Origin: Epiperipatus broadwayi
Lineage: Eukaryota; Onychophora; Udeonychophora; Euonychophora; Peripatidae
Assembly (NCBI GenBank): GCA_028023455.1
Contig: JAQFVV010012405.1
Location: 7,671,291-7,735,290 of the forward strand
Direction of reading: 5' to 3'
Length of the DNA: 64,000 bases
A program made the position numbers and the translations under genes. The notes under the pieces are model-generated. The model saw only the letters and a list, made by a program, of their open reading frames with translations, was not told the origin of the DNA and searched no databases. Shown in pieces: positions 44,600 through 56,560 of the stretch (position 1 is the stretch's first letter; each line of letters starts with the position of its first letter).

Positions 44600-47500
44600 A
44601 AATTAATAACATTTTAAAATACATTTATTTAAATTACAATATCTGTTTGTTGGATTGCTTGTTTGTTCATAAACTCATGTAATCATTTTTATTATTTAAG
44701 TTAAAATAAATTTTAAAATCAAGATTTAATAGAATGAAATTCAATAGAATTTGGTTCAAATTTGTTACATAAAAAAAAATACCTGGAAAAGCATTATTGG
44801 ACTATAATATTTTTTAAGTAGGTGACTTAATTTTTTTTAGATCTGGAGCAGTAAACAGGGAAATTTTGAATACTTTGATATGAATTTTACAATTCATTTT
44901 TAGAACTTTAATATTTTTTAAGTAAGGCCCTTGAGAAGGCAGCATTAATATTTTTTAAGTAAGGCCCTTGAGAAAGCAGCATAGAGATTTTATTTGGTTT
45001 TAATTAAAGTTGTAATAACATTTTAAAATTAAAGTTTATAAATTCAATATAATTTGTTGAATGTTGATACATTTTTTAAAATCATTATCAAAGTGATAGG
45101 TCTCTACAATATTTTAAGTAGGTGACATAGTTTCTTAGATATGAAACACTGGGTGAGAAATTTTTGAAATATTTTAATATCAAATTTAAAAATTGCTATT
45201 AGAACTTCAATATGTTTTACATAATGCATGTCATTTTCTTGGTTTTCATTGTAAGCTTTATTTAAGTTAGAATAAAATAGTTTACACTATAGTTTTGATA
45301 TGCATTTGTTTAAAACAAAAATTTTAAATAAAAACAAAAATGTCAAACATTTTTCAATAAAAGGACGTCTCCATATTTTAAGTTAATGTTTTATTATACA
45401 CATTTATAATTATGCACACATATTAAATATCATATATATAAAAAGTATACATATTAAGTTAATGCAAAAATATCTAGTGCAAATTTATTAAAGTAAAACC
45501 ATACATAATCAAAACAAAAATATCAAACTCTTTTCACTCTAAAATAATATTTTTGTATTTTTAATCACTTAATGATATGTTATACACATAAATTATTATA
45601 TACACATACTAATTATGATAAATACATAAGGAATATACATGTTAACTTATTTATAGCAGAAATATCTAGTGATATATATTGTGGAACAGAAATTTGGTGC
45701 AAATTCAATATGTGATGGAATGTCAAGTATAATTTTTTTTTTAGCTGATTTTTAATAAAGTATTAGCCAAGAGAAGAGAAATTGGTTACTATGACAATAA
45801 AATATGAAGTCCAGAAATGCATTATAATTGCAACATAAAATTGCAAATTAATTTTATTCATTTGAAAGGCATATATAAGTAATAAAGTTTATGGTTTTTA
45901 ATAAAATTATTATTTTTTGTATGTGTGTTTGATTACTGTATTCATCAAAATAGATTATAAACAATATTCATGAATGCAATATCTTAGATGAATTTTTGTT
46001 ATATGTAATAATGCAGATTTTTTTAAAATTTTCTTTCATTTTATTATTGACACAAAAGTAATTTTAAACATGGAATGTAGGGTGATTTCAGAAATAGAAT
46101 TATAAATGAGTGTTATCTTGGATTAATGACATCAATTATACAACATTATACACTCAATTATACAAGATTATATAAAAGGAACTGAATGGTTTAAATTTTC
46201 TTTCTCTGATGTTTTGACTTTCATATATGCAGACCTAAGGTCTTTCATATAATTTTCATTTATTTATTTTAAAAGTATTTACTTATTAACCATAAAAATT
46301 TGATGAGGTAAGAAGGATTATATTTGTCCAGTAAAACTGGACAAGATTACTAAAATAGGTGATAGTAAAATTTATCTTCCTCATCATTTGTTATCATTTT
46401 TATTCTATGACATATAGTACTATTCAGTTATTAGTTTCTATTTCCAATGATGGGCTACAGTTTTATTCTGTTACAAATGTTACTCCAATTCATAGAGCAT
46501 TATTAAACCAGGACCATTTTTTCAAGGTTCTTCTTTATTCTGTTACAAATGCTGTCCAAATCTGTGGTGATATTAAATCAGAGTTTAGCATCAATTTTTT
46601 TGTTACAATATACATATATCACCTATAAGTGTAAACTCAATTTAAAGTACAATATAGTTTTATACATTTATTTACTCTGCTAAAAAGTTAAAAATAGTGT
46701 TAATATTTTTTTATGTTAAATGCTTTTATTTACTGTGCATTAAAAAACAAACAAAAAAAATATTTTTTCAATCATAATTGGGCTTTGTAGATTTAACTTG
46801 AAATAAAAGCATGGGGGAGGGTCCAGAAATTAATTTTAAATAAATTAAAGTGGAATGAATAAAACATTTTTTAAAAATGATAATGGGAAAAAATAATGTT
46901 TTATATAAAATAATCACATTATGACATCAGACAATATCAAAATTAAGCATAAGGGATATTAATAATCTTGTAATTTCATAAAAGTATTCCAAAAAATTAC
47001 AATTTTTAAACAATTTATTATCTTATTAAGTGTTTGAGCATAGTGCATCTAGTGATTAAAACAAGTGAATTAGTTTTTTTTTAAAAACAACGAATTTGAA
47101 CATATGCACTAAAAAATAATACTGACATTATGTTTGTTTTATCCATACATAAAATATGCATTTTTATTTCTTTTTATTAAATGTTTTTGTGACATTTTAA
47201 TTTAATATCATGCCATATTTTTTATTGATCCATGAAGACTATTAGAATTTGTTATTTGACCCTTCAGTGTTAGAATTGTTAAAATGTTTTATCCTTTTCC
47301 AAATTAGATACAATTTCATAAATGATTGTGCTATATTCACGCCTCTAAAATTTGAACACATTTTAAAAATTTAGTTTTATTTATATCAAAAAGCATAAAA
47401 AATACATGGAACACTCTAATCATTAGTTTATCAAACATAGTGTAGTTGAATTGTTTAATTATTTTATGACTAGATAGTTTTGGTCATTTTTAAAACCACT

Positions 47501-48900
47501 CAAAGGAGTATGGAGAGATGTATGTTGGGAGTAACAAGAAGAGATCGAAAACGCAATGTATGGGTAAGACAACAAACAGGTGTTATTGACCTTATTAAAA
47601 AAATTAAAAGATTGAAATGGAGTTGGGCTGGACATATTGCTAGAAGAGATGATAATAGATGGACAATTGAAATTTTAAACTGGATTCCAAGAGATTGTAA
47701 AAGACCCAGAAAGAGACCACATGTGAGATGGATGGATGAAATAAGAAAATGTGCAGGGGTGTTGTGGAGAAGAGAAGCTAAAGATCGGAGAAGATGGATT
47801 AAACTTGGAGAGACCTTTATCCTGCAGTGGATTGATAATGGTTGATGATGATGATGTAAAAACAATGCATAATGCTAATAGAAATCTATATAAAATATTT
47901 GAACTGCCCCATAACTATATTATTTCAGCCACACTTTCTCTTTAAATAAAGAAACTTGAATTTTGCAGCCCATTAGAAATAGGGATTGATATAATTAATT
48001 TTTTGATAAGTTCAAGTTAAATTCCAAAAATTTCAGTTCTAGTTGAAGAATGTGGTAAATACAAACATTTGATATAAAATAAATTCTATTTCTATTTTTA
48101 ACTTTTTAGTATTGGCACAGTAAATAAAAGTGTAAACTATATTGTACTTTAAATCAACTTAACACTTATAGTTGATATATATGTCCCTAATTTCTGCTAT
48201 AAGTATATCATATTTAATATATGCACATATTTATATATATGTATAATAATTTATTAAATGATTTAAAATCTGAAAATATTTTTTAAGTGAAAAATGTTTG
48301 ACATTTTTGCTTTTGGTTGAATTTTTTTAAAAAAAATGCTTACAAAATTATATTGTAAATGAAAACAACTTTACTTTAAAGTGATTTGACATGTATAGTT
48401 TATATATATATAACTAGGTATTTCTGAAATAAGGTAATATTTATACTCATTACATTTATATCATATTTAGTATGTGTACGTAATTATATATATAATAAAG
48501 AATTAAGTAAGTTACTTTTCTATTGAAAAATATTAGACATTTTCTTTTTATTTGAAAAAAAATTTAAAAAAAACAACTCATTAACAAAACTATATTGTAA
48601 AATAATTTTCTTATTCTAACTTAAATGATACTTACAATTAAAACCAAAAAAAAATCATGCACATTTCTTAAAACACATTGAAGTTCTAAAAACAATTTTA
48701 AAATTTGATATCAAAATAATCAAAAATTTTCAACTCACTGTTCCATCTCTTACCTAAAATATTATAGTGGATTATCACTTTGGTAGTAATATAAAAAATG
48801 TACAATATTTCAATAAATTCTATTGAATTTAAATCATTAAACTTCAATTTTAAATTTTTATTCTAGCTTAAATAATAAAAGTGATTACAATAGTCTCTAA
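44600..48900. repeat. Large diverged inverted repeat around an RTE copy
   Basis: The left arm is 44610-46730 and the right arm ~48060-48870 (complement). For example, AAAGTACAATATAGTTTTAT at 46644-46663 opposes ACTATATTGTACTTTAAAT at 48137-48155. The ATCACTTTG / CAAAGTGAT pair opposes 45085 with 48773. The left arm contains ~900 bp without a partner (about 45690-46600) and an internal ~300-bp duplication (AGTAAGGCCCTTGAGAA twice at 44924 and 44960). The RTE at 47493-47860 lies in the loop. Identity is low, so this may be two unrelated insertions of one AT-rich family in opposite orientation. Confidence 0.55.
47493..47860 (+). mobile_element. RTE-clade LINE, 5'-truncated 3' end
   Basis: 368 bp matching 28232-28605, with an open frame through the C-terminal module (ERCMLGVTRRD, GHIARRDDNRW, RPRKRPHVRW, ILQWIDNG stop) and a (GAT)n tail. 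The frame is intact here, and at the homopolymer it has GAAAA, which identifies the extra A in the 25310 copy. A short TAAAA may be the TSD. Low divergence implies a recent insertion. Confidence 0.92.
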
Positions 48901-51900
48901 TGAAACTGGAAATATAGTACATATTTCTGCTTCACCTAGTGCCAATGTCATCAGCACTAGTATGGGTTTGAACCAACCTTTTATATTAACTGACACCCAT
49001 CTCATAATAGGTTGTTGTATATTTCATTAATTTTATTTTATAATTAAAACTAACCTTTTTTATAATAGTTTATTTATTTTATATTTGTAAAAATGTATAT
49101 TGTGTTTATTTTATTAAATTGAATTGAATCCTAGATATCTATAAAATGTTACAAATATTTTAAATTCTTTTATTAAAGTTCATTTTTCTTAAATTAATCA
49201 GTTGGTAACATTTTATATTTATTTTTTGATAAATGTACATTAAAGGATCAATTATGTAAACAATCTAATATTTGTAAGAAATATTTTGTAAATTTGTATT
49301 TAAATTTTATATCAAATATAAGTTTGAAAGTCATTGTACCAAATTCCTAAAATTTTTCTGAATAAAATTTACATTTTTGTTAATCTAAAGCTTAATTAAA
49401 TAGGCTTTGTTAATAGAATGACTGATAAACTTAATATGCTTGTTGCAGATTTTTTTAATTAGCAAATGAACCCTTGGGGCATGTTTAATGCAAGATTATA
49501 GATTTCCCTCCCAAGCAAACACCAACTTCAGAAAATTGCTTAGAGCAATTGGAATTGGTAGTTGTCAATGTAGATTGAATCCTATATATAAGGCCAGATC
49601 ACATAAATAGTAGAAAATTTTAATTAAAGAACAGTTTTATTGAAGAACAGTTCACTGAAGAGAGTATTTTAGAGTTATAGTACATTATGCCTAAAGAAAT
49701 GATGGGGTGAAAAGATCGGCCATTTAGTTTTTGGAGCTTTGTTACACCATCTTATCACCATGCCATTCTAGTACTCTCAACATCTAACCCAAGACTGTAC
49801 TGTGTCAAGGAAGCCTACTAAATGATCTGACTTTATAACTGCCTGTTTCAAGCCATGGAACATTTACCAATCGGTTGAGGTAATCTCCAATTTGCCACAA
49901 GCCACTGATTCTATTTTACTTGTTTTCTAAATCAATATTAATTTATATTATATATATTTGTAATGTTTATACAACTTAATTTTAAAATGGGTCTTTTAAA
50001 ATTTTTCTCTTAAATTTAAAATTATCAATTCTTATAAAAATCTCACAGTATTTTGATGCAGCAAATTTATCTTATATTTTTGCTGGTTTGTTTATAATAT
50101 TGACTTATTGAAATTGCCAAGTATAAAACTCAATGAGCAACTAACTTTAAATCCTCCCTCTTATTTTCTCCATTTAAAAATCATTACCGGAGACTTATTT
50201 CCCTTAAATTAATTAATAGAAAAGCTTATTTAATTTTGTACCTCTTATATTATAAATTTATTTTAAATGATTGAAATTGTTTTAAAAGTTAGATATCTTA
50301 TTATTACCTCCAATTTAAAATTTCCCTCATAATTATATCAGAGAAAATAATGAATTTTATTAAATCAGTTAAGTAAAATCTATCACGATTTCTGTAAAAC
50401 AAATGTCTTAAAAGAAAATCATTGAAAGTATGTTTATTATAGCATTTTATCAGTATATGTTTCATGCATATATATATTTATTTATCAGTAAAATAGTACA
50501 ATTGTGATGTATAATTTATTATGCTGTATATTATCAAACTTAACCAGAAGTGAGTTTGATATGTAATGCCTAGTCTGTTTATGTTAATTAAAAGACTGAC
50601 TTATTTTGTAATCTTCCTTGATGAATTATTTGATAACTCACTAATAAATGAAATATTTGGAAAGTGTGGAAAACAATTTATATTTTAGCTTTAATTCTTG
50701 CTTTTCCTTTTATATTATAATTGATGATCCATTCATTAATGGCCTAAGGTTTCTGGGGACTTTCTGTTATGTCAGGGAGCCGATTATTTTAATCAGGATT
50801 TAAGTTATTATTTTTATTAGTGACACACTATCTATCTATATACGTCTAAGACATTATGTATTTATAGTTACAATGATTTCTTTATTATTGTTATTCTTGC
50901 TTTGCTACATACATCTCAGGACCTTCCGTAGTTTAAATATGACCAGTCCAATTCTTGACTTTCCCTTAATAGTAGATGTATTTTCCTACTAAGGATTCTT
51001 TTCTAGGCATTGCCATTAAGATGTGTATGGGAAGTCCAGCACATCAAATCTATTATTATTATTATTATTATTTGAGACATGTTTTGGCTGGAGGGCCAGC
51101 ATTTCTCATCATCTAGCTGTATTTACTAGGAATTTCCTTTAGCAAAGCTACCCGGAGGTTCATAACGGACCTCATTTGTTATTTTGTTGTAATCTATAAT
51201 AGCATACTGCCTTCATCATTTTATATATTTATTTAGCAAACCTGAAATGCTCTCTGCCATGATGGCACATCCTTCACAAACCAATCCCAATTAATTAAAT
51301 CTGACTATATGATTATCAATTATTTATTTAAGAACTATTTTGCTTTCCACACTCATTACATACATCTGATTTAAATGCTATAGTGTTATAAATGTACATC
51401 TTTCATATCTTGTTATCTATCTATAATAGATTTATTTGTAATCTCTTAAAGAGGGCTAATGATATTTTATTGCTGATTGGTTCTTGGCAGACCAATTAAC
51501 AAAATTTTACTTTGTTATCAAATGCCTTGCATTTAGCTGCATCAAAACGAATTTAAGAAATATAATAACCTAGTTGTATAAACAAAACCCAACTTATTTT
51601 GTATAACAATAATTCAATTTCTTAATAAATTCCTGTAATATTATTATTTTAAATAAGCTTAGTTTGTCATCACTCCGAATCTCTAATATTAATTATCCTA
51701 GTTATTTATAATATTTCTTTGATTTAAATTCACTTCTTTGTAATGTTGCCAGAATGAATTATAATTATTACGGTTCAAACCATTAGTAATCAATATCTAA
51801 TCACATCTGTACTGTTCTGCAATTCACTAAATCATTAATTTCTTATATAAACCCTTTATTATTTTGAGTCTCTTTGCAAACCATGACCTCCAGCTGGGAC

Positions 51901-53177
51901 GGAATAAAACTAAGCACTGCTAGTGTCATCACAAACGTTATCCATTAGTCAGAGAGGCAATAGTTCAGGCAAGTAGGTTAGGATTCACCATTCCCCTGAC
52001 ATCTGTATCTTATGTATGATTGGATTCAAGGTACTTTTGCTTGGATTATTGGTCTTGTTGAATAAATACATGATTTTGACCGGCACAAACAGATATTATA
52101 ACTTAAATAAAAGTATTTAAAAAAATCTCCTATTGTTGAATCATAGCCGGTTAAGAGCAAATTCCAATACTTAGGTAAAACTTGATAATTGTTCATATGA
52201 TCATTAAAAACATGACAATTTGTGTTCTTTTTATTAATTATCATGACTAACTTTACAAAAATATGATTATACAAATCTAGGATGCAAACTGAATGTTGTA
52301 ATTTGACAGAAAATATAATACTAGAAGGCTCCACACCCTACATCTTCAGTGCTGACAAAATTCCATCACCTTTTCTTGTCAAAGACAAAAATAAAATAAA
52401 ATTTGACTATAATTTGAATTTTTTTTTATTTTACACACATATACTACATTTTATCCTTTTATTAATTGACAGAAGCAAATTTACTATTAAGTAAATAGTT
52501 ATTAATAGTTTATTTTTATTACAGGTGCTTTTTATTTTACCCACAACTCTGAAATTATATATAATAGAATCTTATAAAACAGTTACCAAAAATGTTCATA
52601 ATAAAATATTGTTTTTCTATACAGAGAAATTCAAATTTTATTAGCCCCATTCCTCAGAATACTATTTTTTTTATTACAGATAGTCATTTTGCCAGAATTT
52701 TAATAACAATTCATTCTTCTTTATAAGAGTGGCCATTTTAATAATTTTTTTTTATAATTTACATCTGAGATTTTCATCGAACTACATCACTTGGTAGTAC
52801 TTTTGTTTCACTTATTTTATATTTGTAGAATAAAAACAATTTTATATGAACTAATAATTATTTTAAATTATCAAATGTCAATGTTAAAATTGGTCCATAA
52901 TGTTACCTTCTATATATAAAATTAAAAATAATCAATTTAAAACAAAATTGAAATAGACAACTGACTATAAATAAAAATGTTATTTAATACATCAATCCAG
53001 ATTTCATTCCTTAATGGAACCTTTTCAAGATGTTTCTTCTTACACAATCACATGACCAATTACTCTACAGCAACTCCCCCAATGGACATTATTTACATTA
53101 CATTACAATAAATATAATTATTAAAATACATACATTAAATATAATTAGTAAAATATGTATATGTACACAATTTTTTT
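48901..53177. other. Long non-coding stretch, unassigned
   Basis: No coding region supported. A segment 49480-49900 has a TATA-like CTATATATAAGGCC (49582-49595) and above-average G+C. 50690-51210 contains an (ATT)n run (51050-51072) beside TTGAGACATGTTTTGGCTGG. 51870-52020 contains GACCTCCAGCTGGGACGG. These may be remains of an LTR element, but I found no repeated ends or protein. The rest is AT-rich with nothing recognisable. Confidence 0.4.
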
Positions 53178-55335
53178 TTGTCTGTCATGATTGTATATAT
53201 TGAACAAATATTCTTAAACTCAGAGGTAAAAAGCCAATAAACAGAAATTATTAAAAAAAAAACAATATTTACAGTTGATATTCCTAATTTTTGAAAACAT
53301 TCTAATGAATTTAAATTAGAATTTACAAATCAGTTTCAAGTATTAGTAGATTTTAAACATGATTCAGATTTGAATGAAATTAATAGGAAAATAACTGATA
53401 CACTTTTAAAAACTGCAACAAATATAGCTGGTAGAAAAAAGCAGCAATTGACCAGTAAAATTTCTACTGCAACTAGAGAATTTATGCAGAAAAGAAGGAA
53501 TCTGAAGATATACAAAAATGATGCATTAAAGAGGATTGAATATCTTGAATTTTGTAAAATAGTGCAGAAAAGAGTTGAAAATGATATAAGAAAGTATAAT
53601 TGTGAACTAGCAAGAAAAGCTGGTGAAGAGAATAAAAGTCTAAAGAGTGTAAAACAACATTTTGGTATTGGTATGAAATTTATACCTGCAATAAGAAAAA
53701 AAGATGGCATTTTTACTAAAAAAGAGATGACATCATGAAATGTGTAGAAGCCTTCTATCAAGAATTATATAGTAATAAAGAACAAGTACATCCTATACAT
53801 ATTATATCTTCTGAATTGCCCAGAATTTTGAATGAGGAAGTGAGACATGCAATTAAATTTATGAAGAAAGGGAAGACTCCAGGGAATGATGGAATTATCA
53901 TTGATATATTAAAAGAAGCAGGTGAAGAAATAGAAAATTTTTTTTAGCAAAGTTATATTCCAAATGTCTAAATGATAAAGATGTACCAGATGATTAGAAG
54001 AATGCAGTATTAATATTAATATTTAAAAAAGGTGATAAAGAAGATATTAGAAATTACAGACCTATCAGTCTTTTATCAGTTTTATACAAAATTTTTACTA
54101 AAATAATTACAACTTGTCTACAGAGAACACTGAACTTCCACCAACCAAAAGAACAAGCTGGATTTAAAAGTGGTTTTAGTACAGTAGATCATATCCAGGT
54201 ATTGAGAGAAGTTGTAGAAAGAGCAAATGAATATGAGTTGCCATTATGCTTAGGATTTGTAGATTATGAAAAGGCATTTGATTCTATAAACATTTCTTGA
54301 GTGATTAAAGCATTGGATTATCAAGGTATAGATCCAGGATATTGTCATATTTTAAAGAGTATTTATAAAAATGCAACAGCAACAATTAGATTACATAATG
54401 ATAGTAGGAAAGTCAACATTGAGAAGGGTGTAAGACAGGGTGACTCCATATCTCCAAAACTTTTTACAGCAGTGCTGCAAGAAGTATTTTGTGGATTAAA
54501 ATGGGAAGCTAAAGGAGTGAAAGTAAATGGAGATTATTTAAGTCATTTAGATTTTGCAGATGATGTAGTTGTTTTTGAAAATAATGCTTTAGAGTTACAG
54601 GAAATGTTGCAGGAGTTATAAGATGAAAGTAGAAAAGTAGGACTAAAAATAAATGTTAAAAAGACTAAAGTAATGTTTAATAGATTTTCTCAAAATATGA
54701 AAATAAAGATTGATTATGATGAATTAGAAAAAGTTAACAGTTACAAATACCTTGGTCAGATTATTAATACAGATGGAAACATAATGGATGAAATTAATCA
54801 TAGAATTAAACTTGGTTGGAGCACTTTTGGTAGAAATAACTTGGTACTAAAAGGAAATATACCTATGTGTTTGAAAAGGAAGGTTTTTAATAAATGTGTT
54901 TTGACAATTCTTACTTATGGATCTGAGACTTGCACGCTTAATAGAAGAGCAATGCAGAGACTTCAAACCACTCAAAGAAGTATGGAGAGATGCATGTTGG
55001 GAGTAACAAGAAGAGATCGAAAATGCAATATATGGGTAAGAGAACAAACAGGTGTTACTGATCTCCTTGAAAAAATTACAAGACTAAAGTGGAGTTGGGC
55101 TGGACATATTGCTAAAAGAGACAATAATAGATGAACAATTGAAATTTTAAACTGGATTCCAAGAGATTGCAAAAGACCCAGAATGAGACCACATATGAGA
55201 TGGATGGATGAAATAAGAAAGTGTGCAGGGGTGATGTGGAAAAGAAAAGCTAAAGATTGGAAAAGATGGATTGAACTTGGAGAGACCTTCATCCTGCAGT
55301 GGATTGATAATGGTTGATAATGATGATGATGATGA
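53178..55335 (+). mobile_element. RTE-clade LINE, long copy with inverted 5' fragment
   Basis: Body 53255-55335 corresponds to 26530-28605 of the reference, covering the region before the RT domain, the RT and the C terminus, with the tail (ATGATG)n at 55318-55335. It is broken by several stops (for example after ISSELP..EIENFF near 53947 and at 54298) and frameshifts. Joined to its 5' end, 53178-53246 is in the opposite orientation and matches the reference 5' region (TGTCTGTCAT..TTCTTAAACTCAGAGGTAAA against 25515-25640), with ~75 bp missing internally. This is the classic signature of 5' inversion during target-primed reverse transcription. A possible short TSD is ACACAA. Confidence 0.88.
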
Positions 55336-55418
55336 CACAAAAATATAAAATAAGCATATAGACAGAGAATTAAATGAAGGGATATTAAGTATTATATAAA
55401 TAAATAATATTAAATCCT

Positions 55419-55810
55419 GTATTTTTATATTGGACTATTTCCATCATCTAATATGTGTGTTGAATGTCTTTAGAAATTAGTTAAATATTCCAAAGGCATT
55501 CAACTGTTAGTAATATCACAGCAAACAAATGTTAGTAATATCACAGCAAACAGGTTCATATATGCACTGTTAGTAATATCACAGCAAACAGGTTAGTATA
55601 TACACAATGTTTCGAGAAGTATTTGCTGTGATATTACTAACAGTTAATGCATATACTAACCTGTTTGCTGTGATATTATTAACAGTTGAATGCATTTGGA
55701 ATATTTAGCTAATTTCTAAAGACATTCAACAGACATATTAGATAATGGAAATAGTCTAATATAAAAATACAGCTAGAACACCATCATCACAAATTTTCAA
55801 AAAAATACAA
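55419..55810. mobile_element. Foldback SINE dimer (family C) with 13-bp TSD
   Basis: The left arm starts GTATTTTTATATTGGACTAT and the right arm ends TAGTCTAATATAAAAATAC, enclosing inverted TTGAATGTCTTTAGAAATTA blocks and several TAGTAATATCACAGCAAACA units. A right-only tail of ~41 bp (AGCTAGAACACCATCATCAC onward) matches the tail of 7974-8599. Exact 13-bp AATATTAAATCCT lies at 55406-55418 and 55811-55823. The tRNA head is missing from this copy; the centre is a short repeat of the body. Confidence 0.87.
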
Positions 55811-55823
55811 CAATATTAAATCC

Positions 55824-56180
55824 TATGTATGTATTTAAACCTCGATCACCAGATTAGTTTCTGCATTTTGCCTTATTAATAAAGTTTCTGAAACTAGAAT
55901 TAATGCAGTTATACATCTAGCAACCACATTTAACTCTATTTAATTGTTTAATCTAAGAGCCTGAAATTCAAATTATCCTTAAGTTTTGAATTCAAGCAAA
56001 CTTGCTGAATAATTATATTGATCTGATTTCAGATCAGTAATTGTATATTTTTAATATTTTTAATTTATATTATGTTATATTATTCATTTTATATATATGT
56101 ATATAATATTACAATTTTAAGTCTGAAAATGATAAAAAATCTAAATCTACTATTCTTTTCTTTGAGCAAAATTGGTATTA
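55824..56180. other. Non-coding AT-rich stretch
   Basis: Nothing recognised. AT runs around 56040-56110 only. Confidence 0.5.
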
Positions 56181-56189
56181 AACCACTAA

Positions 56190-56560
56190 ACATCACATGC
56201 TGACCATTCTTTATGCTTACACAAGCTGTTTACACAGAGGAAAAACTCTCCATACAGAGGGGCAATTCAGTGTAAGCCAAAATAATCAATGGATGCATGA
56301 AGGTTTGTGCATAAAATCCCAATCTAGTGTCTATTCATCCAATATTCCCAGACTAATTTCTGTCTTGTGGCTTTCATCATTGAGTAGCCTTGGATCTGAG
56401 AATATTGCACAAGCCACAATCCAGAAACTAGTCTGGGGATAATAGATGAGTGGGCACTAGATAAAGATTTTATGCATAAATATTTCTGCATCCATTGATT
56501 ACTCTAGCTTGCATTGAGTGATGTTACTGTATGAAGAGTTTTGCCTCTATGTCTTTCCTT
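56190..56560. repeat. Family D repeat in foldback form
   Basis: Left arm (56200-56350) reads as the complement of the right arm (56400-56550). AATCAATGGATGCATGAAGG opposes TCTGCATCCATTGATTA. TTTGTGCATAAAATC opposes GATTTTATGCATAAA. TCTAGTGTCTATTCATCC opposes GATGAGTGGGCACTAGA. This shows that the shorter family D copies (9590, 30540) are half units. No TSD was identified. Confidence 0.75.

Noticed and set aside
46359-46628. 89-codon open frame
   Set aside because: Lies in the AT-rich unpaired part of the large inverted repeat; a repeated TTCTGTTACAAATG explains its internal similarity. No family match.
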